Positions 1 to 9,643 of a stretch of DNA of 64,000 bases are shown here, piece after piece. The notes below the pieces were generated by a model. That model had not been told where the DNA came from. It saw nothing but the letters and a program-made list of their open reading frames with translations, and made no database searches. Every line of letters starts with the position of its first letter. Position 1 is the first letter of the stretch. Origin of the DNA: CAVRGQ01 sp963720785 (GTDB lineage: Bacteria > Actinomycetota > Acidimicrobiia > IMCC26256 > DASPTH01); contig CAVRGQ010000007.1 in NCBI GenBank assembly GCA_963720785.1, positions 47,295 to 111,294 on the forward strand, given 5' to 3'. Made by a program: the position numbers and the translations under genes.

Positions 1-744
1 TTGTCGCGGAACACGAAGCGCCGCCCCGGTGGACATCGCGTAGTTGAACGCGCCGCGACCGGAGTTGTGGAAGGTCGCCATGGGCGTGTAGAGCCCGTCT
101 CCCGGACGGGCACCGCCGCCGGGCACCCACGACCAGAACTGGTACATGAGCGCCCACGGAGTGATGACCGCCTTCGACGGGCCGGTCGTGCCCGACGTGA
201 ACATCAGCGAGTGGATGTCGCGGTACTCGGGACCCTCGAAGTCGGGGGGACCGGCGGCTTGGAACGCGGTCGCGCCCGCGAGGAACTCCTCGCGGTGCAC
301 CACCCGCGGCCGCAATCCGCGGCGGCACGTCGGTGCCGTCGAGCACGACGATCGTGTGCAGGTCGGGCAGGTCGTCGGCGATTGCGCCCACCGCATCGAG
401 GAACTCGGGCGCGACCACGAGCACGGTGACGTCGGCGTGGGCGAGCGAGTAGGCGCAGAATCTGGCCCGGTGAACGCGGTGTTCAACGGCACCTCGACCG
501 CCCGCAGCCAGCCGAGGCCCAGCATGGTGCGGTGCGCGTCGGGATGATTCGGGATCATCGTGGCGACGTGGCTCCCGGCCTCGACCCCCAGCGCGGCGAA
601 CCCGGCGGCCCACCGCAGCGCGTCGGCGTGGAGCTCGGCGTAGGTGATGCCGGTGCCGCCCACGGGCTGCAGGGCGACGGTGTCGGGCGTCTCGGCGGCC
701 CAGCGGGCGACGCCGTGCGGGGCCAGGTGCAGTCGGTCGAGCAT
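1..744 (-). CDS. AMP-forming acyl-CoA synthetase, N-terminal part, frameshifted
   Basis: The minus strand from an ATG at 744 encodes the N-terminal half of an ANL-superfamily ligase, which adenylates a carboxylic acid and transfers it to CoA. The adenylate-forming signature TSGTTGPSKA is readable near 170-205, and the phrase GITYAELHADALRWAAG is typical of the N-terminus. The gene runs off the left edge, so the C-terminal lid domain is not seen. The frame slips near 455-470 and returns near 305-330, and a further slip near 20-30 is likely; these look like sequence errors. Substrate is unknown. The divergent acyl-CoA dehydrogenase gene starts 90 nt away, which suggests shared fatty-acid or sterol side-chain catabolism. 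Confidence 0.8.
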   Translation of the reverse strand, partial: MLDRLHLAPHGVARWAAETPDTVALQPVGGTGITYAELHADALRWAAGFAALGVEAGSHVATMIPNHPDAHRTMLGLGWLRAVEVPLNTAFTGPDSAPTRSPTPTSPCSWSRPSSSMRWAQSPTTCPTCTRSSCSTAPTCRRGLRPRVVHREEFLAGATAFQAAGPPDFEGPEYRDIHSLMFTSGTTGPSKAVITPWALMYQFWSWVPGGGARPGDGLYTPMATFHNSGRGAFNYAMSTGAALRVPRQ

Positions 745-834
745 CGGGTAGTTGTATACGATCTGCAATCCGCACGCGGCACCCGCCTCCGGCGCCGCAC
801 CGACCCGGCCCGACCCGGCCGAAAAGGGAGCGCG

Positions 835-1876
835 GTGGACCTCGAGCTCACCGACGAACAGCAGTCGATCGTCGAGGTCTTCGGCGCCCTGGCCGATCGC
901 TGGGCCCCGCCGGCCGGCCTGCGGGAGCACGAGGCCCTCGGCTTCGACCCCAAGGCGTGGGAGCAGCTCGTCGCCACTGGCGCGCCCGGGATGGCGCTCG
1001 CCGAGGCCGACGGTGGCGGCGGCGCCACCCTGCTCGACCTCGCCCTCGCGGTGGAGGCACTGGGCCGCCGCCTGACCCCTGCCCCGCTCGTGGAGCACGC
1101 GGTCGCGGCCCGGCTGCTCGCCCGGGCCGGGGCGCTCACCCCCGAGATCGCCGAGGGCGCTGCCATCGCCACCCTCGCGCTGCGGCCCGCGACCGACGAC
1201 ACCGCTCGCCTCGTCCCCGCCGGCGCGGTGGCCGACACCGTGGTCGCCCTCGTCGGCGACGATCTCGTGTGCGTCACCGGCGCCGCACCGGGAACCGCGG
1301 TGCCCAACCTCGGCGACCTCCCCCTCGCCCACCGCGACCTCACCCGCCGCGACCTCACCGGTGGCGGGACCAGCCGGACCGTGCTCGCCTCCGGCCCCGA
1401 CGCCCGCGCCTTCCACGACCTCGCCCTCCACGAATGGCGCGCCCTCACTGCGGCTGCATTGGTCGGCCTCGCGGCCGGCGCGCTCGAGCTCGCCCGCACC
1501 TATGTGCTCGAGCGCGAGCAGTTCGACGTGCCGATCGGTTCGTTCCAGAGCATCCAGCACACGCTCGCCGACACGAAGGTAGGCATCGACGGCGCGCAGC
1601 TCCTCGCGTACAAGGCCAACTGGGCGTTCGCCGAGCAGCCGGCTCGCGCCGCCGAGCTCGCGACGATGGCGCTGTTGTTCGCGGCCGAGCAGGCGCGCGT
1701 CACGAGCCGAGCGCGGCCTGCACTTCCACGGTGGCTACGGCGTGATGGTCGAGTACGACATCCAGCTCTTCTACCGGCGGGCCAAGGGTTGGGCCCTGGT
1801 GCTCGCCGATCCCCGCACCGAGCTGCACCACCTCGCCGATCTCCGCTACGGCGCCGTCCCGGGAGCAGAGGCCTGA
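835..1876 (+). CDS. Acyl-CoA dehydrogenase, frameshifted
   Basis: Flavoprotein of the acyl-CoA dehydrogenase family, about 346 residues, which introduces an alpha,beta double bond into an acyl-CoA. The GTG at 835 opens directly on a typical N-terminus (DLELTDEQQSIVEVF). The helical C-terminal domain shows EREQFDVPIGSFQSIQH, then the conserved HFHGGYG loop. The frame breaks near 1700-1715; the remainder is read in another frame to a TGA at 1874-1876. That stop shares its A with the ATG of the next gene, so the two are translationally coupled. Adjacent unequal acyl-CoA dehydrogenase genes in actinobacteria often encode alpha2beta2 enzymes of the ChsE type; pairing here is inferred from adjacency only. 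Confidence 0.82.
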
Positions 1877-3042
1877 TGGACTTCACCACGTCACCCGAGG
1901 CCGTCGCGTTCCGCGAGGAGGTGCGTGCGTTGTTGGCGCGCACGTTCACGCCGGAGGTGCGTGAGCAGATGCACCACACGGGCACCCTGCACAACTGGGG
2001 GATCCACCACACGTTGGGTGAGGCGGGGTGGTTGCAGCAGGCGTTGCCGGAGTCGCTCGGTGGCGGCGGTCGTGATCCGGAGGAGCTCGCGGGGTTGTTC
2101 CGCGAGTTCGAGCTCGCGGGCGCGCCGTATGACGGCATCTCGAACGTGGTGATGATCTCGTCGGTGCTGGCGCACATGGGCAACGAGATGCAGAAGCGCG
2201 ACGTGCTGCCCCGGTTGCTCTCGGGTGACGCGGTCGCCGCGCTCGGCTATTCGGAGCCGGATTCGGGTTCCGACGTCGCCGCCGCGCGCACCACCGCGAC
2301 CCGCGACGGTGACGGGTGGCGCATCAACGGCGCCAAGATGTTCACCTCGGTCGCCGAAGAGGCCACGTGGGCGTTGATGCTGACGCGCACCAACCCCGAT
2401 GTGCCGAAGCACAAGGGCCTCACGTTCTTCCTGGTGCCCCTCGATCGCGACGGGGTGGAGATCCAGCCGGTGTTCACGTTGTCGGGCAAGCGCACCAACG
2501 CGACGTTCTACGACGACGTGTTCGTGGAGGACGAGTGGCGGGTCGGTGACGTCGACGGCGGCTGGCAGGTCATGCTCGTCGCCCTGTCGTACGAGCGGGG
2601 TGTCGCGGGTGGCGTGCGCGACGCGGAACGACTGTTGGTGAACGCGGAGGCGTATGCGCGTGAGACGCTCGCCGCCGACGGTCGCCCGCTCGGCGAACAA
2701 CCGGCGTGGCGTGAGGCGCTCGCAAAGCTCGCGGTCGACGTGGAAGTGGCCGACCTCCTCGCGGGACGTGCCGCGTGGGTGTCGGGCTCCGGTCGTCTGC
2801 CCGGCACCGAGGGCGCCCACGTGAAGCTCTTCGCCACCGAGGCGGTGGGACGCGCCGCGAACACGTTCGCGGATCTCGCCGGCCCCGAGGGCCTGGTGCG
2901 CGGCGACCCCGCCGACGACCGCGCCCGGGTGTTCGAGTACTTCTACCGTTTCGCGCCCGTCACCACCATCTACGGCGGCACCAGCGAGATCCAGCGCAAC
3001 CTCGTCGCCCAGCGCGGCCTCGGGCTGCCCCGCGGACGCTGA
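1876..3042 (+). CDS. Acyl-CoA dehydrogenase
   Basis: Intact 388-residue acyl-CoA dehydrogenase. It has the N-terminal helical domain, the beta-domain GYSEPDSGSDVAAA motif that contacts FAD and substrate, and the C-terminal YGGTSEIQRNLVAQRGLG tail. The usual catalytic Glu of the YEGT motif is Gly here. As in isovaleryl- and long-chain acyl-CoA dehydrogenases, the base may instead be the Glu in LSYERG (near residue 240). The start overlaps the preceding acyl-CoA dehydrogenase stop by one base (TGATG), and a third family member follows. This organisation fits degradation of a branched or cyclic acyl side chain. Substrate cannot be read from the sequence. Confidence 0.9.
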   Translation: MDFTTSPEAVAFREEVRALLARTFTPEVREQMHHTGTLHNWGIHHTLGEAGWLQQALPESLGGGGRDPEELAGLFREFELAGAPYDGISNVVMISSVLAHMGNEMQKRDVLPRLLSGDAVAALGYSEPDSGSDVAAARTTATRDGDGWRINGAKMFTSVAEEATWALMLTRTNPDVPKHKGLTFFLVPLDRDGVEIQPVFTLSGKRTNATFYDDVFVEDEWRVGDVDGGWQVMLVALSYERGVAGGVRDAERLLVNAEAYARETLAADGRPLGEQPAWREALAKLAVDVEVADLLAGRAAWVSGSGRLPGTEGAHVKLFATEAVGRAANTFADLAGPEGLVRGDPADDRARVFEYFYRFAPVTTIYGGTSEIQRNLVAQRGLGLPRGR

Positions 3043-3053
3043 GCCCGGCTGCA

Positions 3054-4256
3054 GTCCGCGCGCCCGTCGACCCGCTGTTCGGGCCCGAGCACACCGAGTT
3101 CCGCGAGCAGGTGCGCGCCTTCCTGCGTGCCGTGCTCGCGCCACCGCGCACTGAGGGCCATCGTGATCCCCACGACCTCACCGGCCTCGACGAGGAGTTC
3201 GAGCCGCGATCCTGCACCGCGCCGGCGAGGCCGGGTTCCTCGGCATCAGCCTGCCCGAGGAGCTGGGTGGCGGCGGCCGCCCGCCCAGCTGGGATGCGGT
3301 CGTGAGCTACGAGTCGGCGTACCACGACGGTCCGCTGATCGACACCGCGGCGCACTTCCTGGGGCCCACCCTCGTCACCTTCGGCACACCGGAGCAGCTC
3401 GACCGGGTCATGCGCCCGGCGATCGCCGGCACCGTCACCGCGTGCATCGCCTACACCGAGGCCGGCGCGGGCAGCGACCTCACCAACGTCGCGACCACCG
3501 CCGTCCCCGAGGCCGGCACCGACCATGCCGGCTTCGTGCTCACCGGCGAGAAGGTGCTGGTCACCGGCGCGCACAAGGCCGACTGGTGCTGCACCGTTGC
3601 CCGCACCGACGCGGCGTCGACCGGCCGCAAGGGCCTGTCGATGTTCGTGTTCCCGATGACGACCCCCGGCGTCACCACCGAACGGGTGCGCACCGCCAAC
3701 GGCTGGGATCTCGGCGCGGTGCGCTTCGACGACGCAGCGCGTCGGCCCCGAGGCGCTGCTCGGCGAACGCGACCAGGGCTGGCGCACGCTCACCGGCGCC
3801 CTGATCGGCGAACGCTCGGGGGTCGCGTGGCTGGGCTGGGCGACCCGCAACGTCGACGCGCTGCTCGATGCGTCCGCGGGCACTCGCGACCGCCTCGTCC
3901 GCGACGAGCTCGCCGGCGTCGTCGCCGAGCTGTTCACCGCCAAGTGCATCGCGGCACGCGTGCTCGTCGCCCAGGACGCCGGCGAGGCGCCGTTCGTGGA
4001 GGGCTCGATGAGCAAGGTGAAGGCCACGGAGCTGCTGCAACACGTCGCGCGTCTCGGCGCCCGCGTGCTCGGCCCCGAGGTGCTCACTGCGCCGGGGTGG
4101 TTCGGGCGCACCACATCGGGCGACAGCACGCTCGGCGAGTGGTTCGCCTACGAGACGGTCGAACGCCTGCACCCCGCGCTCAGCGTGGGCGCCAACGAGA
4201 TCCAACGCACCACCATCGGGCAGGTCGGCCTCGGCCTGCCCCTCGAACCGCGCTGA
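3054..4256 (+). CDS. Acyl-CoA dehydrogenase, two frameshifts
   Basis: Third acyl-CoA dehydrogenase of the cluster. It begins in one frame (FGPEHTEFREQVRAFL), shifts near 3210 (LHRAGEAGFLGISLPEELGG, then AYTEAGAGSDLTNVAT) and shifts again near 3740 (ALLGERDQGWRTLTGALIGE, ending VGANEIQRTTIGQVGLGLP). The three pieces join into one full-length protein of about 400 residues, so the breaks are probably sequencing indels. No ATG, GTG or TTG lies in frame just before the conserved start, so the 5' end given is approximate and may hide another indel. The C-terminal motif reads VGANEIQ in place of YEGTxEIQ; whether this subunit is catalytic or the partner of another is uncertain. Confidence 0.75.
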
Positions 4257-4292
4257 CCACGCTCGGCGGCGGCAACCACCAGGGGGAACGAC

Positions 4293-5348
4293 ATGACGTA
4301 CCGGATCGTGGGTTGGTCGACGGGTTGGGTGGGGCGGCTGGCGATCCAGTCGATCGCGCGCCGGCCCGACCTCGAGCTGGTGGGCCTCTGGGTGCACAGC
4401 CCGGAGAAGGTCGGCGTCGACGCGGGCACGCTCGCCGGCATCGACCCTCTCGGCGTGGCCGCCACCGACGACGTCGACGCGCTGCTCACGCTCGCGCCCG
4501 ACTGCGTGTGCTACTCGGCATCGGGCGAGGGCCTCGACGTCGCGGCCGCCGCCGACATCGAGCGCATCCTCGCGGCCGGGATCAACGTGGTGACGGTGTC
4601 GATCGCGGGGTTGGTGTTCCCCGCTGGGTACGACGCGGCGATCCGCGGCCGACTCGAGGACGCGGCCCGACACGGCAACGCGACCCTCTACGCGTCGGGC
4701 ATCGAGCCCGGGTTTGCCGGCGACCAGTTCGTGCTCACGCTGCTCACGATGAGCGACACCATCACCTCGGTGCGCACCCAGGAGATCTTCCTGTACGACA
4801 CCTACCCGGTGGAGTTCGTGATGCGCGAGGTGTTCGGCTTCGGCAAGCCGCTCGACCACACGCCGATCATGGCGATGCCGGGGGTGCAGCAGGGCACGTG
4901 GGGACCGCCGGTGCGCATGGTGGCCGACCGTCTCGGCGTGGAGCTCGACGAGATCCGCGAGACCTACGAGATCCTGCCGACGCCGCGCGACCTGCACGTC
5001 GCCGCGGGGCTCATCGAGGCGGGCACGGTCGGCGCGGTGCGCTTCGAGACGATCGGCGTGGTCAACGGGCGCGACGCGATCGTGATCGAGCACGTCAACC
5101 GGATGGCTCCCGACCTCGCGCCCGAATGGCCGACGGCGGACCGCGACGGCACGTACCGCATCCTCGTGGAGGGCAACCCGAACCTCAGCTGCGACCTGCA
5201 GGTGGGCCGGGCCGACACCGCGGGCGACGAGGGCATGGTCGCGACGACGATGCGGATCGTGAACGCGATCCCCTACGTGTGCGACGCGCCGGCGGGTCTG
5301 GTCAGCTCACTCGACCTGCCGTTGACGACACCTCGTCACACGTTCTGA
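4293..5348 (+). CDS. DapB-like NAD(P)-dependent reductase
   Basis: 351-residue protein of the dihydrodipicolinate-reductase-like family that is widespread in actinobacteria and related to 2,4-diaminopentanoate dehydrogenase. It opens with a Rossmann nucleotide-binding segment (YRIVGWSTGWVGRLAIQSI). No lysine-biosynthesis partner is nearby, so a role in diaminopimelate synthesis is unlikely. The neighbouring acyl-CoA dehydrogenases suggest a catabolic oxidoreductase, but the substrate is unknown. The start is supported by a purine-rich GGGGGAACGAC just upstream of the ATG. It lies 36 nt after the third acyl-CoA dehydrogenase and is probably co-transcribed. Confidence 0.75.
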   Translation: MTYRIVGWSTGWVGRLAIQSIARRPDLELVGLWVHSPEKVGVDAGTLAGIDPLGVAATDDVDALLTLAPDCVCYSASGEGLDVAAAADIERILAAGINVVTVSIAGLVFPAGYDAAIRGRLEDAARHGNATLYASGIEPGFAGDQFVLTLLTMSDTITSVRTQEIFLYDTYPVEFVMREVFGFGKPLDHTPIMAMPGVQQGTWGPPVRMVADRLGVELDEIRETYEILPTPRDLHVAAGLIEAGTVGAVRFETIGVVNGRDAIVIEHVNRMAPDLAPEWPTADRDGTYRILVEGNPNLSCDLQVGRADTAGDEGMVATTMRIVNAIPYVCDAPAGLVSSLDLPLTTPRHTF

Positions 5349-5374
5349 TCCTTGCCGCGCATTCCATCACCGCG

Positions 5375-6393
5375 CTACTGCTTCTCGCTCCGCTCGTTCC
5401 GGGTGCCGAGCAGCGCCGCGTAGGCCTCCGACACCGCCTGGGTGAACACGGGGTCGCGCACGGGGTCGTCGGTGGCGGGCAACGGCGTTCCTTCGCGTCG
5501 CAGTCGGCGCGCCACGTGTCGACGACCTCCGCGTAGGTGATGTCGTCGAGGTGCTCGTCGAAGACCCGCGCCTCCTCGGCGTCGGCGAAGCACTGGCCCT
5601 TCCACGAGATCGAGATGCGGATCTCCTCCGCGGCCCAGTCGCCGAACTCGCGGTCGTCCTTGCGGATGTGCCAGCGGTCGTCGCCCTCGTAGGAGAGCAG
5701 CGAGTCGATCGGGACCTGCGGGTTGGTGTCGACGTTCCCCACCGCCTCGACGCGGTGGTACATGAAGTCGTTGTCGCCCACGACCGCGTAGTTGGCGGGC
5801 GGGTCGATCTTCACCTTCGGCGCGTCGGGACCGTCGGGCCAGTAGCTGAACCCGCCCTGTGGCCCCTCGTAGTACCAGGCCACCGCGGTCGCGACCTTCA
5901 CCTGCCACCGGGTGAACAACCCCGAGGCCACCATCGCGTTCACGATCCACGCGGGGTACTGCGAGCGCTCGACGCCACGGAACGTGGGGACGTCGACGTG
6001 CTTGCGGTTCTGCGGCATCGGCGCGGTGAGGTTGGAGAACACGATGAGCGGGCGCACGATCTCGGCGTCGAACACCTGCGCCGCCGCGTCGATCAGCCGC
6101 TCGTTGTGCAGGAAGGTCTCCGCGCCCGGCACCAGCACCTGCTCCTGGTTCGCCCAGTTCCCCCGGAAAATGGGCGAGGTCATGAACTCCTCGCCCTGCT
6201 GGGCGCCGATGTCGCCACCCGCGCCCGAGCGGTACTGCGCCATCGCCGCCTTGAACTCGGGCAGCATGAGCACGTGCTCGTAGGGGCCGCTGGTCATCGC
6301 CAGGTCCCACGCGATGCCGGGGTCGTCGAGCACCGCCTCCACCACCACGGGAGCGCGGGGCGCCAGATCGAGCAGTGATCCAGGGTTCGTCAT
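5375..6393 (-). CDS. Unassigned protein with possible HxD iron site, frameshifted
   Basis: Protein of about 338 residues that I do not recognise confidently. Readable features are a KHVDVPTFRG segment (an H-x-D pair) and a later YHRVEAVG histidine, both within a beta-rich central region. This arrangement would suit a cupin-fold Fe(II)/2-oxoglutarate oxygenase, but the match is by eye only. The frame breaks near 5485-5495; the last 30 or so residues (ending RNERSEKQ) come from the next frame, with a stop at 5375. Its ATG lies within a CATG palindrome and is followed divergently by a secreted-protein gene 73 nt away. Confidence 0.5.
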
Positions 6394-6466
6394 GACCTGG
6401 AATCTACGCTTCCGGGTCCCCGTTGTCCCTGCCCGTTCGTTCGTGCCCGTCGTTCCCGGAGGTCCC

Positions 6467-7442
6467 GTGCCCCGTCGAGTCGTCCCCCTCCTCGTGTTCG
6501 TCGCTGTCGCCCTCGTCGCCGGCCCCGCCGCGGCCCAGACCACCACGACCACGCCCACGACCGCTGCGACCACGCCGGCCGCCACGACCACGCCCGGCAC
6601 CGCGACGACGGCGGCCCCGAAGACGGGCGACAAGAGCAGCGCCAACGGCGTGACCCGCGTGATCCTCGGCGTGGCCGAACCCCAGAACGCGCCGGGCCAG
6701 ACGCTGCTGCTCCAGGACATCCGCATCGCCCCGGGCGCCAAGCTCGCCGAGCACTACCACCAGGGCACGCAGCTGGCGCAGCGTCACCAAGGGCACGCTC
6801 ACGTACACGCTCGACCAGGGCAGCGCGATCGTCACCGCGCCGGGGGGCACGCCGGAGAGGGTCACCGCACCGAAGACCATCTCGCTCACCCCGGGCTCCG
6901 TGCTCGTCGAGAACGCCGGGCTGCTCCACCACGCGGAGAACAAGGGCAGGACCGCAGTGGTCCTGAACCTCACCGCGCTGCTCCAGACCGGCGCGCCGCT
7001 CGCCACTCCGGCCGGCGAGGGCACGGCCGGCACGCAGCTCGACGTGACCGCCGACCTCCAGTCGCAGACCAAGCTCACCCGCACCGTCGGCGCGAGCAAC
7101 GAGAAGACGTACGGCTGGAACGACCTCGTGGGCACCGCGACCGTCGACGGTCAGCCGGTTGCGGTCGACCTGCAGGGCACCGTCGACTACGTCAAGGGCA
7201 GCGGCCCGTTCGGCGAGTTCGTCACCTTCACCTTCGCCGACGGTTCCGTGCTCGCCACCCGCATGCAGGGCGCGGCCACCGCGGCCACCGACGGCTCCAC
7301 CACCTTCGCGGCCACGATGAGCGTGATCGGCGGCACCGGCACCTACGCGAACGCGACCGGTACCGGCGTGTTCACCGGCTCCCGCACGGGCGATCTCGGC
7401 GCACCGGTGCAGGCGAAGTTCGCGCTCACCCTCGCGGGTTGA
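6467..7442 (+). CDS. Secreted cupin protein with C-terminal AOC-like barrel, frameshifted
   Basis: Exported two-domain protein. The GTG start at 6467 is preferred because GGAGG sits 4 nt upstream and the protein then opens with a clean signal peptide (PRRVVPLLVFVAVALVAG, cleavage after AAA). A Thr/Pro/Ala-rich linker follows, then a cupin domain with EHYHQGTQLA and, after a frameshift near 6780, VENAGLLHHAENKG, the two histidine motifs of a metal cupin. The C-terminal 130 residues carry SVIGGTGTYANATGTG, a signature of allene-oxide-cyclase/dirigent-like barrels. An alternative ATG at 6392 would add an uncharacteristic leader. Function is unknown; extracytoplasmic binding or isomerisation of a small molecule is possible. 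Confidence 0.65.
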
Positions 7443-7445
7443 GCC

Positions 7446-8363
7446 TCACCCCGTCGGCGGGTGCGGGTGCACGATGTTCGCGTAGATCTCCGGGCGGCGG
7501 TAGCGCACGAAGTCGAACACCGTTTGCTTGTAGCGCGTCGTCAGATCGAGGTCGATCACCGAGTACACGAGCTCGTCGTCCGAGGTGCTCGCGCGCGCCA
7601 CGACCTCGCCGGAGGGCGCGATGATCTGGCTGTCGGCCAGGAGCTCGACACCCTCCTCCACGCCGCCTTTCGCGACACCGATCACGAACATGCCGTTCTG
7701 GTACGCGCCCGATGCCATGCAGAGGTTGCTGTGGAACGCCTGCAGGTGGTCCTGGCCCGGGTCGGGCGGGTAGTGCAGCGGCGTGTTGTACCCGATCATC
7801 AGCAGCTCGCAGCCCTGCAACCCGAGCACGCGGTACGTCTCCGACCAGCGCCGGTCGTTGCACAGCGCCACGCCGATGACACCACCGAAGGCCTCGTTGG
7901 TGTGGAAGCCCTCGGGGCCCGGCTCGAAGTGCTTGCGCTCGAGGTGTTGGAACGGACGCCATCCCTCGGGCTCCTCGTGCCCGGGCAGGTGCACCTTGCG
8001 GTAGTTGCTCACGACCCGGCCGTCGCGCTCGACGACGATCGCCGAGTTGTACCGGTGGCCGTCGGGCGTGAGCTCCGCGTACCCGAGGTGGAAACCCACG
8101 CCGAGGCGCGCCGCCTCGTCGAACAGCGGCCGCGTGTCGGGCCCGGGCATCTCCCGCTCGAAGTAGGTGACCAGCTCGTCGTCGTCGAGGTCCCAGCGCG
8201 GGAAGAAGGTGGTGAGCGCGAGCTCCGGGAACACCACGAGCTCGGTGCCGTGGGTCGCGGCCTCGCGCAGCATCTCGATCTGGCGCGCGACGACCTGCGG
8301 GCGGGTCTCGTCGCGCGCGATCGGCCCCATCTGTGCCGCCGCCACCGCCAGCTTCCGGCTCAC
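7446..8363 (-). CDS. N-carbamoyl-D-amino-acid hydrolase (nitrilase superfamily)
   Basis: 305-residue cytoplasmic carbon-nitrogen hydrolase. It is predicted to hydrolyse an N-carbamoyl (ureido) amino acid to the amino acid, CO2 and ammonia. The catalytic triad is visible as Glu47 (VFPELAL), Lys123 (NYRKVHLPG) and Cys168 (ALCNDRRW), close to the positions in the Agrobacterium D-carbamoylase, and the length matches that family. Its GTG start overlaps the upstream M20 gene stop by 4 nt (GTGA), and it is the last gene of the xanthine dehydrogenase operon. Together with the hydantoinase at 13622 it can complete cleavage of a hydantoin-type ring. Beta-ureidopropionase is an alternative assignment. 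Confidence 0.85.
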   Translation of the reverse strand: MSRKLAVAAAQMGPIARDETRPQVVARQIEMLREAATHGTELVVFPELALTTFFPRWDLDDDELVTYFEREMPGPDTRPLFDEAARLGVGFHLGYAELTPDGHRYNSAIVVERDGRVVSNYRKVHLPGHEEPEGWRPFQHLERKHFEPGPEGFHTNEAFGGVIGVALCNDRRWSETYRVLGLQGCELLMIGYNTPLHYPPDPGQDHLQAFHSNLCMASGAYQNGMFVIGVAKGGVEEGVELLADSQIIAPSGEVVARASTSDDELVYSVIDLDLTTRYKQTVFDFVRYRRPEIYANIVHPHPPTG

Positions 8364-9643
8364 GCCTTGGTCCCTTTCTGGCCCATCTCCATGGGCGACC
8401 CCTCCTGTGGTGCACCCGCGAGCGCGAGCACGACGTCGAGCAGCACCTCGGCGCCCCGGGCGAGCTGCGCGTCGTCGGTGTGCTCCGCCGGGTTGTGACT
8501 GATCCCGCCGGCGCTCGGCACGAACACCATGCCCGACGGGCACACGCGAGCCAGCATCTGGGCATCGTGCCCCGCACCCGAGGGCATCCGCATCGTGGAC
8601 CGGCCTCGGGCGACCGCGGCGCGCGCCACCAGGTCGATCACCGCCGGGTCGAACGCGACCGGCTCGAACCGGGCGAGCGAACGGGTGGCGACCGTGACAC
8701 CCTCGGCGTCCGCGATCGTGCGGGCGCGCGCGAGCAACTCCTGCTCGGCGACGGCCAGCACCGCTTCGTCGGTGTGGCGCAGGTCGACGGTGACCACCGC
8801 TTCGCGCGCGACGACGTTCACCAGGTTGGGCACCAGCGTGACCCGGCCGACCGTCGCGACCATCGGCGGCCCGGCCGCGGCGGCGAGCTCCCGTGCCGCG
8901 ACGGTGAGCGCCGCCGCCGCGTACCCCGCATCGCGGCGCATCGCCATCGGGGTGGTCCCCGCGTGGTTCGACTGGCCGGTGAAGGTGAACTCGGTCCACG
9001 AGATGCCCTGCACCCCGGTGACGACACCGATGTCGATGCCTTCCGCGTCGAGCACCGGGCCCTGCTCGATGTGAAGCTCCACGAACGCGTGCGGCGGTCG
9101 CGCCGGGCACGGTGCCGGCCCGGCATAGCCGATCCGCTGCAGCTCGTCGCCGAGCACCGCACCGTCGACGCCGACGGTCGTGAGCGCGGTCTCCAACGGC
9201 AGGCCGCCCACGTACACGAGGCTGCCGAGCATGTCGGGCGCGAAGCGGCTGCCCTCCTCGTCGGTGAACACACCGACCGCGATCGGCCGAGCCGTCTCGA
9301 TGCCCGCGGTGACGATCGCCTCCACCACTTCGAGGCCGGCGAGCACACCGAAGGTGCCGTCGTACTTCCCGCCGGTGGCCACGGTGTCGATGTGGCTGCC
9401 CGTCATCACCGCGGGATCCTCGTTCAGGGCCGGCCAGGTCCCCACGATGTTGCCGACCTCGTCGATGTCGACGCGCAGGCCGAGGTCGCGCATCCACGTG
9501 ACCACGAGGTCACGACCGTCGCGGTCGGCGTCGGTGAGCGCGAGGCGCGCGCAGCCCCCGTCGCTGGTGTCACCGATCTCCGCGAGCGCGTCGAGGCGCG
9601 CGCGCAGGCGTGGCCACGAGATCTCCGCGATCCCTGTGCTCAC
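8360..9643 (-). CDS. M20-family carbamoylase / ureido amidohydrolase (HyuC/AllC-like)
   Basis: 427-residue metal-dependent amidohydrolase of the hydantoinase/carbamoylase branch of peptidase family M20. Members remove carbamoyl groups from N-carbamoyl-L-amino acids, ureidopropionate or allantoate. Metal-binding elements are readable in order: MTGSHIDTV, KYDGTFGVLAG, FTDEEGSRF, FVELHIEQGP, and a distal SHNPAEHT. It lies inside the xanthine dehydrogenase operon with 4-nt GTGA overlaps on both sides, so a purine-derived ureide is a more likely substrate than free hydantoins. Allantoate amidohydrolase remains possible, but no ureidoglycolate enzymes are nearby. E. coli YgeY is also an M20 enzyme, from a different subfamily. 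Confidence 0.85.
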   Translation of the reverse strand: MSTGIAEISWPRLRARLDALAEIGDTSDGGCARLALTDADRDGRDLVVTWMRDLGLRVDIDEVGNIVGTWPALNEDPAVMTGSHIDTVATGGKYDGTFGVLAGLEVVEAIVTAGIETARPIAVGVFTDEEGSRFAPDMLGSLVYVGGLPLETALTTVGVDGAVLGDELQRIGYAGPAPCPARPPHAFVELHIEQGPVLDAEGIDIGVVTGVQGISWTEFTFTGQSNHAGTTPMAMRRDAGYAAAALTVAARELAAAAGPPMVATVGRVTLVPNLVNVVAREAVVTVDLRHTDEAVLAVAEQELLARARTIADAEGVTVATRSLARFEPVAFDPAVIDLVARAAVARGRSTMRMPSGAGHDAQMLARVCPSGMVFVPSAGGISHNPAEHTDDAQLARGAEVLLDVVLALAGAPQEGSPMEMGQKGTKA

